Part shown: positions 31,155-42,391 of the stretch, in pieces | Layout: each line of letters opens with the position of its first letter | How positions within the stretch are numbered: the stretch's first letter is position 1 | Made by a program: the position numbers and the translations under genes | Notes under the pieces: model-generated | What the model was told of the DNA's origin: nothing | The model's input: the letters and a program-made list of their open reading frames with translations, nothing else | Databases searched by the model: none | NCBI RefSeq assembly: GCF_023283845.1 | Contig: NZ_JAKILC010000012.1 | Span: forward strand, 82,968-146,967 | Reading direction: 5' to 3' | DNA: 64,000 nt | From: Shewanella marinintestina | GTDB lineage: Bacteria; Pseudomonadota; Gammaproteobacteria; Enterobacterales; Shewanellaceae

Positions 31155-32345
31155 CTAATTCAGCTTATTGATGGCATCTAACGTATATCGACGGCTTTGT
31201 GCATCAAGCGCCAAGATATCGTCAATGTTATTTAATGGATGCGTTGCCGTATTCATTAAGCTCTGTTCGTTTATTTTTGCTATATCGGTAAAACGTATTT
31301 TGCCGTCTAAAAATGCTTGCACCGAAATCTCATTGGCAGCATTTAATACGGTTGTCGCTTCTTGGCCCTGTTTACATGCTTCAATGGCTAATGCTAAACA
31401 AGGAAAACGATTAAAGTCAGGTTCTAAGAAGCTTAACTGTCCGACTTTGAAAAAGTCTAAAGGTTCAACTCCTGATGTAATTCTCTGTGGAAAAGACATG
31501 CAATGCGCAATAGGTGTACGCATATCAGGGTTACCTAATTGCGCCAACACAGAACCATCGCGATATTGCACCATCGAATGAATCACGCTTTGCGGATGAA
31601 TAACCACCTTTAATTGCTCCGAGCTCGCGTTAAACAACCAGCGGGCTTCAATGTATTCTAGGCCTTTGTTCATCATCGTAGCCGAGTCAACGGAGATTTT
31701 ACGCCCCATAGACCAGTTAGGATGCTTACAAGCTTGATCAGGCGTCATGCCTGACAATGTCGATAGCTCAGATTTTAAAAATGGCCCGCCAGAGCCAGTA
31801 AGCAAAATATGCGATACGCCAGCAGCGGTTAAATCACAGCGGCCAATCTCTAATTGTGAACGCTCGGACAAACACTGAAAAATAGCATTGTGTTCACTAT
31901 CAACAGGTAATACTTGTGCGCCAGACTTTTGCATTGCTTCGATAAACAGTTGGCCAGACATCACCAACGACTCTTTATTAGCCAGCAATACACGCTTACC
32001 CGCATTAACCGCAGCTAACGTTGAAGGAAGCCCCGCAGCGCCAACAATAGCAGCCATCACGGTATCGACTTCACTGCTGGCGACCAGTGACAATAACTCA
32101 TCTTCACCAGTGGTGACCTCGATACCTAAATGAGCTGGCAGCTGTGCTTTTAATGCTCTCGCTGCATTAACATCGACCATATGAACAATTTTAGGTTGAT
32201 GCAAATTACAAATCTCTAGCATCTTTGCGACATTGGTATTTGCCACTAAAGCAAACACCTTGTATTGCTCTGGATTACGCGCAATAACACTTAAAGTGCT
32301 TGCCCCGATAGAGCCTGTCGCGCCTAAAATCACCATGTTTTGCAT
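31155..32345 (-). CDS. dxr: 1-deoxy-D-xylulose 5-phosphate reductoisomerase
   Basis: 396 residues. The NADPH-binding motif is [14 protein letters not shown]. The catalytic region includes [13 protein letters not shown] sequence ([13 protein letters not shown]), [12 protein letters not shown] and [23 protein letters not shown], which bind the metal and substrate. It carries out the committed step of the MEP isoprenoid pathway, which also feeds the neighbour UppS. It starts 4 bp after cdsA. Confidence 0.97.
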   Translation of the reverse strand: MQNMVILGATGSIGASTLSVIARNPEQYKVFALVANTNVAKMLEICNLHQPKIVHMVDVNAARALKAQLPAHLGIEVTTGEDELLSLVASSEVDTVMAAIVGAAGLPSTLAAVNAGKRVLLANKESLVMSGQLFIEAMQKSGAQVLPVDSEHNAIFQCLSERSQLEIGRCDLTAAGVSHILLTGSGGPFLKSELSTLSGMTPDQACKHPNWSMGRKISVDSATMMNKGLEYIEARWLFNASSEQLKVVIHPQSVIHSMVQYRDGSVLAQLGNPDMRTPIAHCMSFPQRITSGVEPLDFFKVGQLSFLEPDFNRFPCLALAIEACKQGQEATTVLNAANEISVQAFLDGKIRFTDIAKINEQSLMNTATHPLNNIDDILALDAQSRRYTLDAINKLN

Positions 32346-32349
32346 TTAG

Positions 32350-33207
32350 TTACATCCAAAAAGCTATATAGATTAGTGTGAATACAGGTAAGGCAGCTGT
32401 TAAGCTGTCGATTCTATCTAATACGCCACCATGACCCGGTAGGATCGTGCCAGAGTCTTTAATCTTTGCCACTCGCTTAAACATACTTTCAGATAAATCA
32501 CCTACTGCTGAAGCTAGTGCAGTAAATAAAGTCACTGCAATCAACAGGCCCATCTCTTGTTCCGGTGAAAAATACATCACACCAGCAACCACAAGCATGG
32601 TCGTTAGTAACCCCCCTAATAATCCCTCGATAGTTTTAGCAGGGCTAACATTTGGCATCAGCTTACGCTTACCAAAACGCTTTCCGGCAAAATAAGCACC
32701 TGAGTCGGTAGCCCAAACAACCAGCATAACCAAGAATACTAAGGTTGCTCCGTAATATGGAGATGATGGTGTGCTAAGCGCTTTTAGTGATAACAGAGAA
32801 ACGAAGCAAGGGATAAGAGTTACCTGACCAAACATGGACTTAAGCATGTGGCTGTTCTCCCAAAAGCGAGCGCTTTTAGGGAAAGATAACACCATAATAA
32901 AAGAAATGAACCACCAGAAACCGCCAATCAAAATCACCCCAAGAAAAATCGGGTGTAACATGCCACGCAACCAAATTTCATCGGCTGGCACCATAATATT
33001 TAAAGCGGTTAGTAACACACCAATAGTGACAGTAAAACTCCACTGCGTCATGTTGCAGCGGCTATCGATGATACGCCCCCACTCCTTGGCGGCAATTAAA
33101 AAGACTCCCAATAGTGCCCAAGAAAAATACTCAGTAGGTAAACCGAAGATGGCACCAAAAACTAAGGGGATTAACCATATTGCTGTTATTATTCGTTGTT
33201 TTAGCAA
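32350..33207 (-). CDS. cdsA: Phosphatidate cytidylyltransferase
   Basis: 285 residues. The start is TTG 33207 with GAGGGAAG upstream. There are about eight membrane segments. The CDP-diglyceride synthase signature is at the C-terminus: SMFKRVAKIKDSGTILPGHGGVLDRIDS. It makes CDP-diacylglycerol for all phospholipids. It lies between uppS and dxr in the conserved order. Confidence 0.96.
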   Translation of the reverse strand: MLKQRIITAIWLIPLVFGAIFGLPTEYFSWALLGVFLIAAKEWGRIIDSRCNMTQWSFTVTIGVLLTALNIMVPADEIWLRGMLHPIFLGVILIGGFWWFISFIMVLSFPKSARFWENSHMLKSMFGQVTLIPCFVSLLSLKALSTPSSPYYGATLVFLVMLVVWATDSGAYFAGKRFGKRKLMPNVSPAKTIEGLLGGLLTTMLVVAGVMYFSPEQEMGLLIAVTLFTALASAVGDLSESMFKRVAKIKDSGTILPGHGGVLDRIDSLTAALPVFTLIYIAFWM

Positions 33208-33227
33208 AAAACTTCCCTCACAAATTA

Positions 33228-34028
33228 TTACAAAGAGCGGATGGTGTCGATTTGAGTTCCTGTCAAACCGAATCGACGTTGGCGATTTGCAAAAATAGCA
33301 ATCGCATCTTTAAACGCATCCTCATCAAAATCTGGCCACAAGGTGTCAGTAAAAACTAATTCAGCGTAAGCCGCTTGCCACAGCACAAAATTACTGATGC
33401 GGTAGTCACCACCTGTGCGGATCATTAAGTCAACTTCGGCTTGATTTTGCATGCATAAATGTTCGCTTATCGCCTCTTCAGTAAACTGAGCGCTGCTCAA
33501 TTCACCTGACTCGACTTTAGCAGCAAGCTTTTGCGCAGCTTGCATGATGTCCCAGCGACCACCATAGTTTGCTGCAACATTCAGCACTAAATCATGATTA
33601 TCAGCTGTTTTCTCTTCTGCCGCTGCAATCTGTTTTTGCAAGCGTGGAGAAAATCGACTTATATCACCGATAATGTTGAGGCGAACCCCGTTGTTATGTA
33701 ACAGCTTAAGCTCACGCTGCAACACAGTAAAAAATAACTCCATTAACAAGCTAACTTCTTTGTCAGGTCTGCGCCAGTTTTCACTTGAGAACGCAAACAA
33801 TGTTAATGATTCAACACCTAAATTACGCGCAGTACTTACCGCTCGTCTAACTGCCTTCACACCGGCCTTATGACCAATGACTCGAGGCTTTCCCTGAGCC
33901 TGTGCCCAACGGCCGTTACCATCCATAATGATAGCGACATGTTTAGGGATCGACTGTTTTACCAAGGAAGAAATCTCACTTGGTAAGGCCTGTACCACTT
34001 CAGTATCAGACTGGGAATCGATTGACAT
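33228..34028 (-). CDS. uppS: Undecaprenyl diphosphate synthase
   Basis: 266 residues. The cis-prenyltransferase motif is [20 protein letters not shown] near residue 30, followed by [30 protein letters not shown], and the C-terminal [19 protein letters not shown] and TLWPDF blocks. It makes the C55 lipid carrier for peptidoglycan and O-antigen from isopentenyl units. It is first after a hairpin at 34055-34083, so it may have its own promoter in the frr-uppS gap. Confidence 0.97.
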   Translation of the reverse strand: MSIDSQSDTEVVQALPSEISSLVKQSIPKHVAIIMDGNGRWAQAQGKPRVIGHKAGVKAVRRAVSTARNLGVESLTLFAFSSENWRRPDKEVSLLMELFFTVLQRELKLLHNNGVRLNIIGDISRFSPRLQKQIAAAEEKTADNHDLVLNVAANYGGRWDIMQAAQKLAAKVESGELSSAQFTEEAISEHLCMQNQAEVDLMIRTGGDYRISNFVLWQAAYAELVFTDTLWPDFDEDAFKDAIAIFANRQRRFGLTGTQIDTIRSL

Positions 34029-34054
34029 CTATTACAACCCTTAAAAATAGACAA

Positions 34055-34083
34055 ACGCCGTGTAGTATAACTCTACACGGCGT
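34055..34083 (-). terminator. Hairpin between frr and uppS
   Basis: ACGCCGTGTAG and CTACACGGCGT form a perfect 11-bp stem with a 7-nt loop. On the minus strand it is followed by TTTGTCTATTTTT and lies 26 bp before the uppS start. It probably ends or attenuates the frr transcript. Confidence 0.7.
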
Positions 34084-34109
34084 CTGAACTCTAGGGCATG
34101 TTGTCCAAT

Positions 34110-34191
34110 CAAGTTTAATTTTTGTTCGAGCTCTTCGCTTTTATTTCAAGGCGTGAGCTATGAAACGTTATTAGTTAGACAAAAAGCCTGT
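34110..34191. repeat. Intergenic repeat, copy 1 (frr-uppS gap)
   Basis: This stretch contains TTTGTTCGAGCTC and, further on, TTAGTTAGACAAAAAGCCTGTT. Both blocks recur in shorter form in the pyrH-tsf gap at about 35646-35682 (TTTGTTCGAGCTC, then CTAGTCAAACAAAAACCTGTT). It appears to be a degenerate dispersed repeat; the family is not recognised. Confidence 0.5.
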
Positions 34192-34280
34192 TATCACTCA
34201 CTAAGAAAGTGAAAAAAACCAATAGCGCCTTTATACAAAAAATCTAAATGACCAACACTCCCTACACTGAGGAGGACTAT

Positions 34281-34838
34281 TTAGAACTCCATCAGCTCCT
34301 TTTCTTTCGCTACTAGGATTTCATCAACTAGTTTGATGTGTGCGTCAGTTAACTTCTGCACATCATCTTCACTGCGACGAACATCATCCTCAGTACACTC
34401 TTTTTCTTTCTCTAACTCTTTAACACTTGAGTTTGCATCACGACGTACATTTCGGATAGCAATACGGCCGTTTTCAGCTTCTGCACGTACAACCTTGATT
34501 AGATCTTTACGACGCTCTTCTGTCAGTGCTGGCAACGGAATACGGATAGTTGCACCAGCAGACATTGGGTTCAAACCAAGATCTGAACTCATGATAGCTT
34601 TTTCAACAGCGGCAATCATAGTACGGTCGAATACAGATACAGTCAGTGTACGCGCATCACCAATAGATACACTTGCAACTTGCTTAAGCGGAGTCAGCGA
34701 ACCGTAGTAAGGTACTTGGATGGTGTCCAATAAGCTTGGGTGTGCACGGCCAGTACGAACTTTTGCCATTTGAGTTTTTGTCGACTCAACACACTTGTCC
34801 ATGCGAGTTTGCGCATCGCTCTTAATTTCGTTTATCAC
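34281..34838 (-). CDS. frr: Ribosome recycling factor
   Basis: 185 residues. The start is GTG 34838 with AAAGGAC upstream. The helical bundle begins [17 protein letters not shown] and includes the family block [21 protein letters not shown] and the C-terminal AKEKELMEF. With EF-G it splits post-termination ribosomes. It is 32 bp after pyrH in the rpsB-tsf-pyrH-frr order. Confidence 0.98.
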   Translation of the reverse strand: MINEIKSDAQTRMDKCVESTKTQMAKVRTGRAHPSLLDTIQVPYYGSLTPLKQVASVSIGDARTLTVSVFDRTMIAAVEKAIMSSDLGLNPMSAGATIRIPLPALTEERRKDLIKVVRAEAENGRIAIRNVRRDANSSVKELEKEKECTEDDVRRSEDDVQKLTDAHIKLVDEILVAKEKELMEF

Positions 34839-34870
34839 GTTATATGTCCTTTTCAGTCACTAAATATAGC

Positions 34871-35599
34871 TTAATCAGCTTTAATCATTGTGCCTTCTTG
34901 CTCGCCCATGATTACACGGCGCAGTGCACCGGGCTTATTCATGTTAAATACTAGCAATGGCATATTATGGTCTCTGGCCATAGTGAATGCAGCCAAATCC
35001 ATTACTTTCAATTCTTTGTCGAGTACTTCATTGTACCCCATAACATCATACTTGACGGCATCTGGGTTTTTAACCGGATCATCTGAATATACGCCGTCAA
35101 CTTTTGTGCCTTTAATCACAACTTCTGCTTCAATCTCAATACCACGTAAACACGCAGCAGAGTCAGTCGTACAGAACGGGTTACCTGTACCAGCAGCAAA
35201 AATAACAACACGGCCTGATTTTAGCAAACTAATTGCTTCTGCCCAGTTGTAGTCATCACACACGCCTTTTAGCGGAATGGCTGACATTAAACGTGCATTT
35301 ACGTATGCACGGTGCAATGAATCACGCATTGCTAAACCGTTCATCACTGTTGCTAACATGCCCATGTGGTCACCCACTACGCGGTTCATACCCGCTGCAG
35401 CTAGACCTTCACCACGGAACAAGTTACCACCGCCAATGACAACACCCACTTGAATACCTAGCTCAACTAGCTCTTTGATCTCCTGTCCCATACGATCAAG
35501 TACTTTAGGATCAATGCCGAAGCCTTCTTCGCCCATCAGGGCTTCACCACTTAATTTTAAAAGAACACGACGAAAAGCAGGTTTAGGATTGGTACTCAT
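34871..35599 (-). CDS. pyrH: Uridylate kinase
   Basis: 242 residues of the amino-acid-kinase fold. Signatures are [20 protein letters not shown] at the start, [12 protein letters not shown], and [15 protein letters not shown]. It phosphorylates UMP to UDP, with feedback by UTP and activation by GTP in the bacterial family. It is separated from tsf by a 144-bp gap with a strong hairpin. Confidence 0.98.
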   Translation of the reverse strand: MSTNPKPAFRRVLLKLSGEALMGEEGFGIDPKVLDRMGQEIKELVELGIQVGVVIGGGNLFRGEGLAAAGMNRVVGDHMGMLATVMNGLAMRDSLHRAYVNARLMSAIPLKGVCDDYNWAEAISLLKSGRVVIFAAGTGNPFCTTDSAACLRGIEIEAEVVIKGTKVDGVYSDDPVKNPDAVKYDVMGYNEVLDKELKVMDLAAFTMARDHNMPLLVFNMNKPGALRRVIMGEQEGTMIKAD

Positions 35600-35645
35600 A
35601 TTTATTAGTCCTGATTATGGCGATAGGGAGTAGTACACTTAACAA

Positions 35646-35682
35646 GTTTGTTCGAGCTCAATCTAGTCAAACAAAAACCTGT
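35646..35682. repeat. Intergenic repeat, copy 2 (pyrH-tsf gap)
   Basis: TTTGTTCGAGCTC followed by CTAGTCAAACAAAAACCTGTT matches blocks of the element at 34110-34191, in the same orientation and with a shorter middle. Confidence 0.5.
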
Positions 35683-35694
35683 TGAGTAAATACG

Positions 35695-35724
35695 ATAAGA
35701 CCGCAGCAATTGCTACGGTCTTAT
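35695..35724 (-). terminator. Hairpin after tsf
   Basis: ATAAGACCG and CGGTCTTAT pair, with an inner AGCAATTGCT palindrome extending the stem. It lies 20 bp after the tsf stop on the minus strand. The following T content is modest, so it may be a partial terminator or an RNA-stabilising hairpin ahead of pyrH. Confidence 0.65.
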
Positions 35725-35743
35725 GTTTGCTAAGATAAGGAGA

Positions 35744-36595
35744 TTAACCCTTATTAGTAGCAGCGATTTGTGCAGCTACTTCAGCAGCAAAATCTTCTTC
35801 TTTTCTTTCGATACCTTCACCAACTTCTAAACGAATGAAGTTAGTTACTGAAGCGCCTTTCTCTTTAAGAATTTCGCCAACAGTTTTCTTTGGTTCCATG
35901 ATGAAAGCTTGACCAGTAAGAGAAACCTCACCAGTGAACTTCTTCATACGACCGATAACCATCTTCTCAGCGATTTCAGCAGGCTTGCCTTCGTTCATAG
36001 CGATTTCGATTTGTAGAGCTTTTTCTTTCTCTACAACTTCAGCAGGAACGTCAGAAGGGTTAACATACTCTGGCTTAGAAGCAGCAACGTGCATAGCAAC
36101 GTGCTTTAGAGTCTCTTCGTCAGCTTCACCAGCAACAACAACACCGATACGCTCGCCGTGACGGTATTCAGCTAGGTTAGCGCCATCGATGTACTCAACG
36201 CGACGTACATTGATGTTTTCACCGATTTTAGCAACTAGAGCAACACGAGTTTCTTCAAACTGCTCTTTAAGTGCTTCGATAGTAACTTTTGATGCAGCAG
36301 CAACGTCTAGAACTTCGTTAGCGAAAGCTAGGAAGTTAGAATCTTTTGCTACGAAGTCAGTTTGGCAGTTAACTTCTAATAGAGCAGCGTAACCTTCGCC
36401 TTTCTTGATTAGAATTGTGCCTTCTGCTGCGATGTTACCTGCTTTTTTAGCAGCCTTAGCAGCACCGCTCTTACGCATGTTATCAATCGCTAGCTCGATG
36501 TCACCGTTAGTTTCAGTCAGTGCTTTTTTACAGTCCATCATGCCAGCGCCAGTGCGGTCACGAAGTTCTTTAACTTGGGCAGCAGTAATTGCCAT
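35744..36595 (-). CDS. tsf: Elongation factor Ts
   Basis: ATG 36595 ([26 protein letters not shown]) is the family N-terminus; an upstream frame extension is unsupported. 283 residues. The EF-Tu binding core includes [14 protein letters not shown] near residue 80 and the second [17 protein letters not shown] region. It exchanges GDP for GTP on EF-Tu. It follows rpsB after a gap with a perfect hairpin. Confidence 0.98.
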   Translation of the reverse strand: MAITAAQVKELRDRTGAGMMDCKKALTETNGDIELAIDNMRKSGAAKAAKKAGNIAAEGTILIKKGEGYAALLEVNCQTDFVAKDSNFLAFANEVLDVAAASKVTIEALKEQFEETRVALVAKIGENINVRRVEYIDGANLAEYRHGERIGVVVAGEADEETLKHVAMHVAASKPEYVNPSDVPAEVVEKEKALQIEIAMNEGKPAEIAEKMVIGRMKKFTGEVSLTGQAFIMEPKKTVGEILKEKGASVTNFIRLEVGEGIERKEEDFAAEVAAQIAATNKG

Positions 36596-36638
36596 TGCTA
36601 AATCCTCTACAGATAATTCTTCAAATTCAATAGATATA

Positions 36639-36678
36639 GAACAGGGGGCCATCACACTAAGTAAAAGCACCCCTGTTC
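36639..36678 (-). terminator. Attenuator-like hairpin between rpsB and tsf
   Basis: GAACAGGGG and CCCCTGTTC are perfect complements 22 bp apart, placed between the rpsB stop and tsf start. No long T run follows. It may adjust the rpsB:tsf ratio. Confidence 0.5.
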
Positions 36679-36728
36679 ACCAATCATGTATCTTAGTTAA
36701 TAAGGGTGATGATAATCATCAACCGATA

Positions 36729-37457
36729 TTATTCAGCTTCTACGAAACCGTCTTGCTCAGCTTGTACAGCTAGGTCTTGACCACGGCCAGCTTTTGCAGC
36801 AGCAGCAACAGACTGAGTGTAAAGACGGATAGAACGCATAGCATCATCATTACCAGGAATGATGTAGTTGATACCGTCTGGAGAAGAGTTTGTATCAACA
36901 ACAGCAACAACAGGAATACCTAGGTTGTTAGCTTCTTTAATAGCGATATGCTCGTGGTCAGCACCAATAACGAAAATTACGTCTGGTAGGCCAGCCATGT
37001 TCTTGATACCACCTAGAGACTTCTCTAGCTTCTCAAGTTCACGAGTACGCATTAGCGCTTCTTTCTTAGTCAGCTTGTCGAAAGTACCGTCTACAGACTG
37101 GCTTTCAAGGTCTTTAAGACGCTTGATTGATTGACGAACTGTTTTCCAGTTAGTCAACATACCACCTAACCAACGGTGATCAACGTAGTACTGATCACAA
37201 GAAACAGCAGCTTCTTTGATAGCTTCGCTTGCAGCACGCTTAGTACCAACAAAAAGAACTTTACCTTTCTTAGATGCAACGTTGCTGATGAAAGCAAGTG
37301 CTTCGTTGAACATTGGTACAGTGTGCTCTAGGTTGATGATGTGTACACCGTTACGAGCGCCGAAGATGAATGGCTTCATCTTTGGGTTCCAGTAACGTGT
37401 CTGGTGACCGAAGTGAACACCGGCTTGTAGCATGTCGCGCATTGAAACTGTAGTCAT
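36729..37457 (-). CDS. rpsB: 30S ribosomal protein S2
   Basis: 242 residues beginning [26 protein letters not shown], with the S2 signature and [20 protein letters not shown] and [19 protein letters not shown]. It is the first gene of the rpsB-tsf-pyrH-frr series. The leader upstream resembles the autoregulatory S2-binding mRNA region known in other gammaproteobacteria. Confidence 0.99.
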   Translation of the reverse strand: MTTVSMRDMLQAGVHFGHQTRYWNPKMKPFIFGARNGVHIINLEHTVPMFNEALAFISNVASKKGKVLFVGTKRAASEAIKEAAVSCDQYYVDHRWLGGMLTNWKTVRQSIKRLKDLESQSVDGTFDKLTKKEALMRTRELEKLEKSLGGIKNMAGLPDVIFVIGADHEHIAIKEANNLGIPVVAVVDTNSSPDGINYIIPGNDDAMRSIRLYTQSVAAAAKAGRGQDLAVQAEQDGFVEAE

Positions 37458-37600
37458 TTTATTTACCTTAAAAATGGGGGTTAGACCTCCACATATCCCA
37501 TATCTTCGACCCGATTATGGGCACCCCGAAGAACGTGTCGATATGTGTGTGATTTAGTATTTATCAATAGCCATGTATAATGGCCGCCATCTTAACTCGG
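37458..37600 (-). promoter_or_regulatory. rpsB mRNA leader (S2 autoregulation, t44/tff-type element)
   Basis: On the minus strand the leader has a -10-like TTATAC, then the block GGGGTGCCCATAATCGGGTC and GATATGGGATATGTGGAGG before the start codon. The map-rpsB intergenic RNA t44/tff described in E. coli is the rpsB leader, and this region is in the same place with the same type of GGGGTGCCC block. Folding would be needed to confirm. Confidence 0.55.
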
Positions 37601-37750
37601 GCGAATCACTCAAAGTGATAACGACAAGAGTCAAACATAACGGCGCGCTTTATACCATAATATGAAAAAAAGCACAAATATTTACGTCGTTTTTCGTGCA
37701 TAATCGTCATATTGAAAGACGACAAATTAAAGACAAAAGAGACATCAGAA

Positions 37751-38551
37751 ATGAGTATAGTAATTAAGACAGCTGAAGAGATTGAAAAAATGCGTGTTGC
37801 GGGCAAACTAGCCGCTCAAGTACTCGAGATGATTGCTCCGCATGTAAAAGCGGGTGCGACAACAAACGAATTAAACGATATTTGCGCTAAGTTTACTGAA
37901 GAAAATGGCGCGATTTCTGCTCCACTTGATTACCATGGTTTTCCAAAATCAATCTGTACTTCAATCAACGATGTAATTTGTCACGGCATTCCAAGTGATC
38001 GCGCGCTCGTTGATGGTGATATTGTTAATATCGATATTACCGTGATTGTTGATGGGTACCACGGTGACACTTCTAAAATGTTCCTTATCGGTGATGTCAG
38101 CCCTAAAAACGTTCGCTTGTGTCGCATCGCTCAAGAAGCTTTGTATGTAAGCGTTAAGAAAGTCCGCCCAGGCATGAAACTCGGTGAAATCGGCACATTG
38201 ATTGAAAAATTCATCAAGTCAAAGAAAACCGGCCTAGAAAAATACAGCATCGTAACCGACTACTGTGGCCATGGCATTGGTGCAGGCTTCCACGAAGAGC
38301 CACAAGTTATGCATTATAAAAATAATGACAAAACCGTATTACGCCCAGGTATGTGTTTTACTATCGAACCAATGATCAACGCAGGTCGTCATACTAGTGT
38401 TTTAGACAAAAAAGATAACTGGACGGTAACGACTTCTGACGGCAAAAACTCTGCTCAGTGGGAACACACCTTATTGGTTACCCAAACAGGTGTAGAAGTG
38501 CTAACTTTGCGCGAAGAAGAAAAAGAGTTATCACGAGTCATCAGTCACTAA
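37751..38551 (+). CDS. map: Methionine aminopeptidase type I
   Basis: ATG 37751 gives MSIVIKTAEEIEKMRVAGKL, matching the family start; 266 residues. The metal ligands are in NIDITVIVDGYHGDTSKMF, GHGIGAGFHEEPQVMH, FTIEPMIN and QWEHTLLVT. It removes the N-terminal methionine of nascent proteins. It is divergent from rpsB as in E. coli, followed by a terminator and then glnD. Confidence 0.98.
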   Translation: MSIVIKTAEEIEKMRVAGKLAAQVLEMIAPHVKAGATTNELNDICAKFTEENGAISAPLDYHGFPKSICTSINDVICHGIPSDRALVDGDIVNIDITVIVDGYHGDTSKMFLIGDVSPKNVRLCRIAQEALYVSVKKVRPGMKLGEIGTLIEKFIKSKKTGLEKYSIVTDYCGHGIGAGFHEEPQVMHYKNNDKTVLRPGMCFTIEPMINAGRHTSVLDKKDNWTVTTSDGKNSAQWEHTLLVTQTGVEVLTLREEEKELSRVISH

Positions 38552-38566
38552 TTTTTTCGAGCAAAT

Positions 38567-38598
38567 CAAAAAAGGCGTACTTAATGACGCCTTTTTTA
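38567..38598 (+). terminator. Rho-independent terminator of map
   Basis: AAAAAAGGCGT and ACGCCTTTTTT (with ACTTAATG loop) are followed by more T residues, 15 bp after the map stop. Confidence 0.92.
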
Positions 38599-38764
38599 TT
38601 CGCTGTAAATTACCGCTCAAATAGCCAACAAACACCTGCACCAAAATAGAACAACTTACGTTATTCATCGCTTACTCATCATTAATCACCATAAAGCCCT
38701 TTAAATTAGCGATTTTTGCATAGATAATCGTTGCCAACGGATCCGTTCTCGGAAAAGAGATTTG

Positions 38765-41320
38765 ATGAATAGTGCTCAAACAGCCAAACAAGCTTTAATC
38801 GAATTAAACCAAACGATACTGGAAAGCTTTAATGCTAAATCAGATGTTCGTTCGATAGTGAGTACTCGCTGCAAACATGTGGACCGATTGCTGCAACAGC
38901 AATGGCAAGCGCATCATCTTGATAATTTTCCAATCGCCCTACTTGCTGTTGGCGGATATGGCCGTGGCGAACTACATCCACAGTCCGATGTCGACCTGCT
39001 TTTTCTTACAGAAAAAGAGCTATCGGTTGAGGCCGAGCAAGCCCTAAGTGCATTTATCGCATTCATCTGGGATGCTGGGCTAGAAGTGGGACATAGCGTA
39101 CGCAGTATTGAACAAACTTTAGAGCAAGGTCGCGCCGATATTACCGTTGCCACCAATCTACTCGAGTCTCGTTTACTTTGTGGCCCACAAGCATTATTTA
39201 CTCTACTCTATCGTAATATTCGTCAAGCTGACTTTTGGCCTAGTAGCGAGTTTTACGTTGCAAAACGCGATGAGCAAATTGCCCGACATAGCCGAGCTAG
39301 CGCCTTTGATTTAGAGCCTAACCTTAAGAGCTGCCCCGGTGGCCTTAGAGATATTCAGACAGTGGCTTGGGTAGCCATGCGTCATTTCAATGCTGAAAAA
39401 TTTGAAGAGCTTATCCAACATGGATTTTTAGAGCCAATAGAGCTCGATGAATTGTTAGAAGCACAAGATTTTTTATGGCAATTACGCTGCTCGTTACACT
39501 TGATTTCTGGCCGCGATGAAAACCGTTTATTGTTTGACCTTCAGCCTCAAGTTGCCAAGTTAATGGGCTATGAAGATGGTACCCAACTTGCTGTTGAGCA
39601 GATGATGAAAAACTATTACCGCACAGTAAGACGGGTAATGGAACTCAATCAGATGCTATTGCAACTATTCAAGCGCGCGACCCTAGGCCATATAAAAGCA
39701 CTTGAAGTCGTTCCAATTGACGACAACTTTCAGCGCCGCGGTATATTTATTGAAAGCTTATATAGTGATCTATTTGATAATCCAGAAAATATTTTGCAGC
39801 TGTTTTTATGTGTGGCTAAAAACTCCAACATACAAGCAATCTATGCGGTGACACTTCGTAGCCTACGCCGCGCAAGACGTGCTCAACCTCAAGCTCTGAT
39901 GTACCATGAATCATGCCGCAATCTGTTTATGCAAATTTTAAGACACCCACGCGGCATAGTAGCGTTATCGCTCATGCACAAACACGGGGTGTTATCTGCG
40001 TATTTACCGGCATGGCGCGCCATTGAAGGACAAATGCAATTTGACCTTTTTCACGCATACACCGTTGATGAGCACACTCATAGATTACTGCTCAATATCG
40101 AGCGTTTTTCACAGCCAGAGCAAAAAGAAGAGTTTCCTTTAGGCTCGGTATTGATTAACCAATTACCTAAAAAAGGTTTATTGGTTCTTGCTGCGATTTT
40201 CCACGATATTGCTAAAGGTCGCGGCGGCGACCATAGCAAACTCGGCGCTACCGATGCACTCGAATTTTGTAAATTACACGGCATGAATGACCATGATGGC
40301 CGCTTAGTGAGTTGGTTAGTTGAAAACCATTTGGTAATGTCGGTAACCGCTCAACGCCGTGATATTTCCGATCCTGATGTTGTTGCTGATTTTGCAGAGC
40401 GTGTTCGTGATGCGGTCCACCTGAGCTACCTCTATTGCCTTACCGTTGCCGATATCTGCGCCACCAATGAGCGTACCTGGAACAATTGGAAAGGATCACT
40501 GCTCAGGGATCTCTATTTTTCAACCCAGCGCGTGTTAGCTCGTGGCAAAGAAAAGCCCGTTGATATTCGCGCTCGAGTTCGAGAACACCAAGCTAAAGCA
40601 AAGAAAGAGTTACTGCGTCGTGGTATTAAGGAAAAAGATATTGATAACCTTTGGCAGCGTTTCAAGGCCGATTACTTTCTGCGCAACCAACCTAATCAAA
40701 TAGCTTGGCATGCTGAAGCCATTATCAAGCATAAACAAGATGAAACCTTAGTGTTGATCTCTAAGCATGCTACGCGAGGTGGAACTGAACTGTTTGTTTA
40801 CGGCAAAGACAAGCCCAAACTCTTTGCCACCGTAATGGCAATTCTAGATAACAAAAACATTACGGTGCATGATGCCAGCATCATGACCTCAAAAGACCAG
40901 TATGCACTGGACTCTTTTGTTATTTTGGAACAAGATGGCCAACCGGTTAGCCAGCTTTCACGGATCCAAGGGATTAAGAAAACGTTAATCAAAGCCTTGA
41001 GTAATGAAACGCCTAAGTTGCCAAAGTTTAGAAATCTTTCAAGAAAGATGAAACCTTTTAAAGTTGCTACTCAAGTCAGTTTCCCTGAGACCCGAAGCCA
41101 TGGTAAAAGTATGATGGAACTCATTGCACTTGACTCCCCTGGATTACTCGCCAGAGTTGGCGAAGTCTTGTATCGCTGCGAAGTTATTTTACTGGCAGCG
41201 AAAATCACCACCATTGGTGAACGGGCAGAAGATTTCTTTTTGCTGCAGACAATCGATGGTCAGCAGCTAAATGACATTCAACAGAATAAATTACGTGACG
41301 CACTAACCAGTGCTTTATAG
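38765..41320 (+). CDS. glnD: Bifunctional PII uridylyltransferase/uridylyl-removing enzyme
   Basis: ATG 38765 follows an in-frame TTG and has GGAAAAGAG upstream; 851 residues. Domains in order: nucleotidyltransferase ([19 protein letters not shown], about residues 60-78), a helical linker, an HD domain for UMP removal ([16 protein letters not shown] near residue 475) and two C-terminal ACT domains (about 680 and 790). It senses glutamine and sets PII uridylylation for nitrogen control. The order map-glnD-dapD matches E. coli. Confidence 0.98.
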   Translation: MNSAQTAKQALIELNQTILESFNAKSDVRSIVSTRCKHVDRLLQQQWQAHHLDNFPIALLAVGGYGRGELHPQSDVDLLFLTEKELSVEAEQALSAFIAFIWDAGLEVGHSVRSIEQTLEQGRADITVATNLLESRLLCGPQALFTLLYRNIRQADFWPSSEFYVAKRDEQIARHSRASAFDLEPNLKSCPGGLRDIQTVAWVAMRHFNAEKFEELIQHGFLEPIELDELLEAQDFLWQLRCSLHLISGRDENRLLFDLQPQVAKLMGYEDGTQLAVEQMMKNYYRTVRRVMELNQMLLQLFKRATLGHIKALEVVPIDDNFQRRGIFIESLYSDLFDNPENILQLFLCVAKNSNIQAIYAVTLRSLRRARRAQPQALMYHESCRNLFMQILRHPRGIVALSLMHKHGVLSAYLPAWRAIEGQMQFDLFHAYTVDEHTHRLLLNIERFSQPEQKEEFPLGSVLINQLPKKGLLVLAAIFHDIAKGRGGDHSKLGATDALEFCKLHGMNDHDGRLVSWLVENHLVMSVTAQRRDISDPDVVADFAERVRDAVHLSYLYCLTVADICATNERTWNNWKGSLLRDLYFSTQRVLARGKEKPVDIRARVREHQAKAKKELLRRGIKEKDIDNLWQRFKADYFLRNQPNQIAWHAEAIIKHKQDETLVLISKHATRGGTELFVYGKDKPKLFATVMAILDNKNITVHDASIMTSKDQYALDSFVILEQDGQPVSQLSRIQGIKKTLIKALSNETPKLPKFRNLSRKMKPFKVATQVSFPETRSHGKSMMELIALDSPGLLARVGEVLYRCEVILLAAKITTIGERAEDFFLLQTIDGQQLNDIQQNKLRDALTSAL

Positions 41321-41353
41321 ATTTACATTAAACAAAAATATTGGGAGAAGTTA

Positions 41354-42178
41354 ATGGAGGCTTTACGCCAACGTATTGAGGCGGCTTTTGAAGCGCGCGC
41401 AGAAATCACTCCAGCAACAGTTGACGCTAGTGTTCGTGCTGATGTTGAGAAAGCCATTGCAATGCTAGACACTGGTGAAGCCAGAGTTGCTGAAAAAATT
41501 GATGGTGAGTGGCATGTGCACCAATGGCTAAAGAAAGCAGTTCTGCTTTCATTCCGCATTTTCGATAACCAAGTCATCGACGGCGCAGAAACCAAATACT
41601 TCGACAAAGTACCAATGAAATTTGCTGACTACGATGAAGCACGTTTCCGTGAAGAAGCTATCCGTGTTGTACCACCAGCAGCGGTACGTAAAGGCTCATT
41701 CATTGGTAAGAACACCGTATTAATGCCATCTTATGTTAATCTTGGAGCCTACGTAGACGAAGGCTCTATGGTTGATACATGGGCTACCGTAGGCTCTTGT
41801 GCACAAATCGGTAAGAACGTTCACTTGTCTGGTGGTGTCGGTATCGGTGGTGTTTTAGAGCCATTACAAGCAGGTCCAACAATCATTGAAGACAACTGTT
41901 TCATTGGCGCTCGCTCAGAAATCGTTGAAGGCGTTATCGTGGAAGAAGGTTCAGTGATCTCAATGGGTGTTTACATCGGCCAAAGCACACGTATTTTTGA
42001 CCGTGAGACAGGTGAAGTACATTACGGCCGTGTTCCTGCAGGTTCAGTTGTTGTTGCCGGTAACCTACCATCTAAGTGCGGCACTTACAGCCTATACGCG
42101 GCTATCATCGTTAAGAAAGTTGATGAGAAGACCCGTGGTAAAGTCGGTATTAACGAGCTACTGCGCATCGTTGACTAA
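41354..42178 (+). CDS. dapD: 2,3,4,5-tetrahydropyridine-2,6-dicarboxylate N-succinyltransferase
   Basis: 274 residues; GGGAGAAG lies just before ATG 41354. The N-terminal helical part is followed by a left-handed beta-helix with [19 protein letters not shown] and [19 protein letters not shown]. It uses succinyl-CoA in the succinylase branch of the lysine and diaminopimelate pathway. It is 33 bp after glnD and is followed by a terminator. Confidence 0.98.
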   Translation: MEALRQRIEAAFEARAEITPATVDASVRADVEKAIAMLDTGEARVAEKIDGEWHVHQWLKKAVLLSFRIFDNQVIDGAETKYFDKVPMKFADYDEARFREEAIRVVPPAAVRKGSFIGKNTVLMPSYVNLGAYVDEGSMVDTWATVGSCAQIGKNVHLSGGVGIGGVLEPLQAGPTIIEDNCFIGARSEIVEGVIVEEGSVISMGVYIGQSTRIFDRETGEVHYGRVPAGSVVVAGNLPSKCGTYSLYAAIIVKKVDEKTRGKVGINELLRIVD

Positions 42179-42206
42179 TTTATTTACCAGTACTTAGTTA
42201 AATTTA

Positions 42207-42233
42207 AAAGCCTGCATTAACGCGGGCTTTTTG
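42207..42233 (+). terminator. Terminator of glnD-dapD
   Basis: AAAAGCC and GGGCTTTTT, with an additional TGC/GCG pairing region, form a hairpin with a T run 28 bp after the dapD stop. Confidence 0.85.
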
Positions 42234-42391
42234 TTCTTATTTTTTCACAATTGACACACTTTGAAACCTACAGCAACACTCTGCATCTGACTCAATATTT
42301 TGATACAACTTAGATAGCTTTATGACGCTACAACCTGCTTAGTAGACTTTAATAAGTGTTGAACCCCAATATTGAGTGTTAGGAGCAAGAC

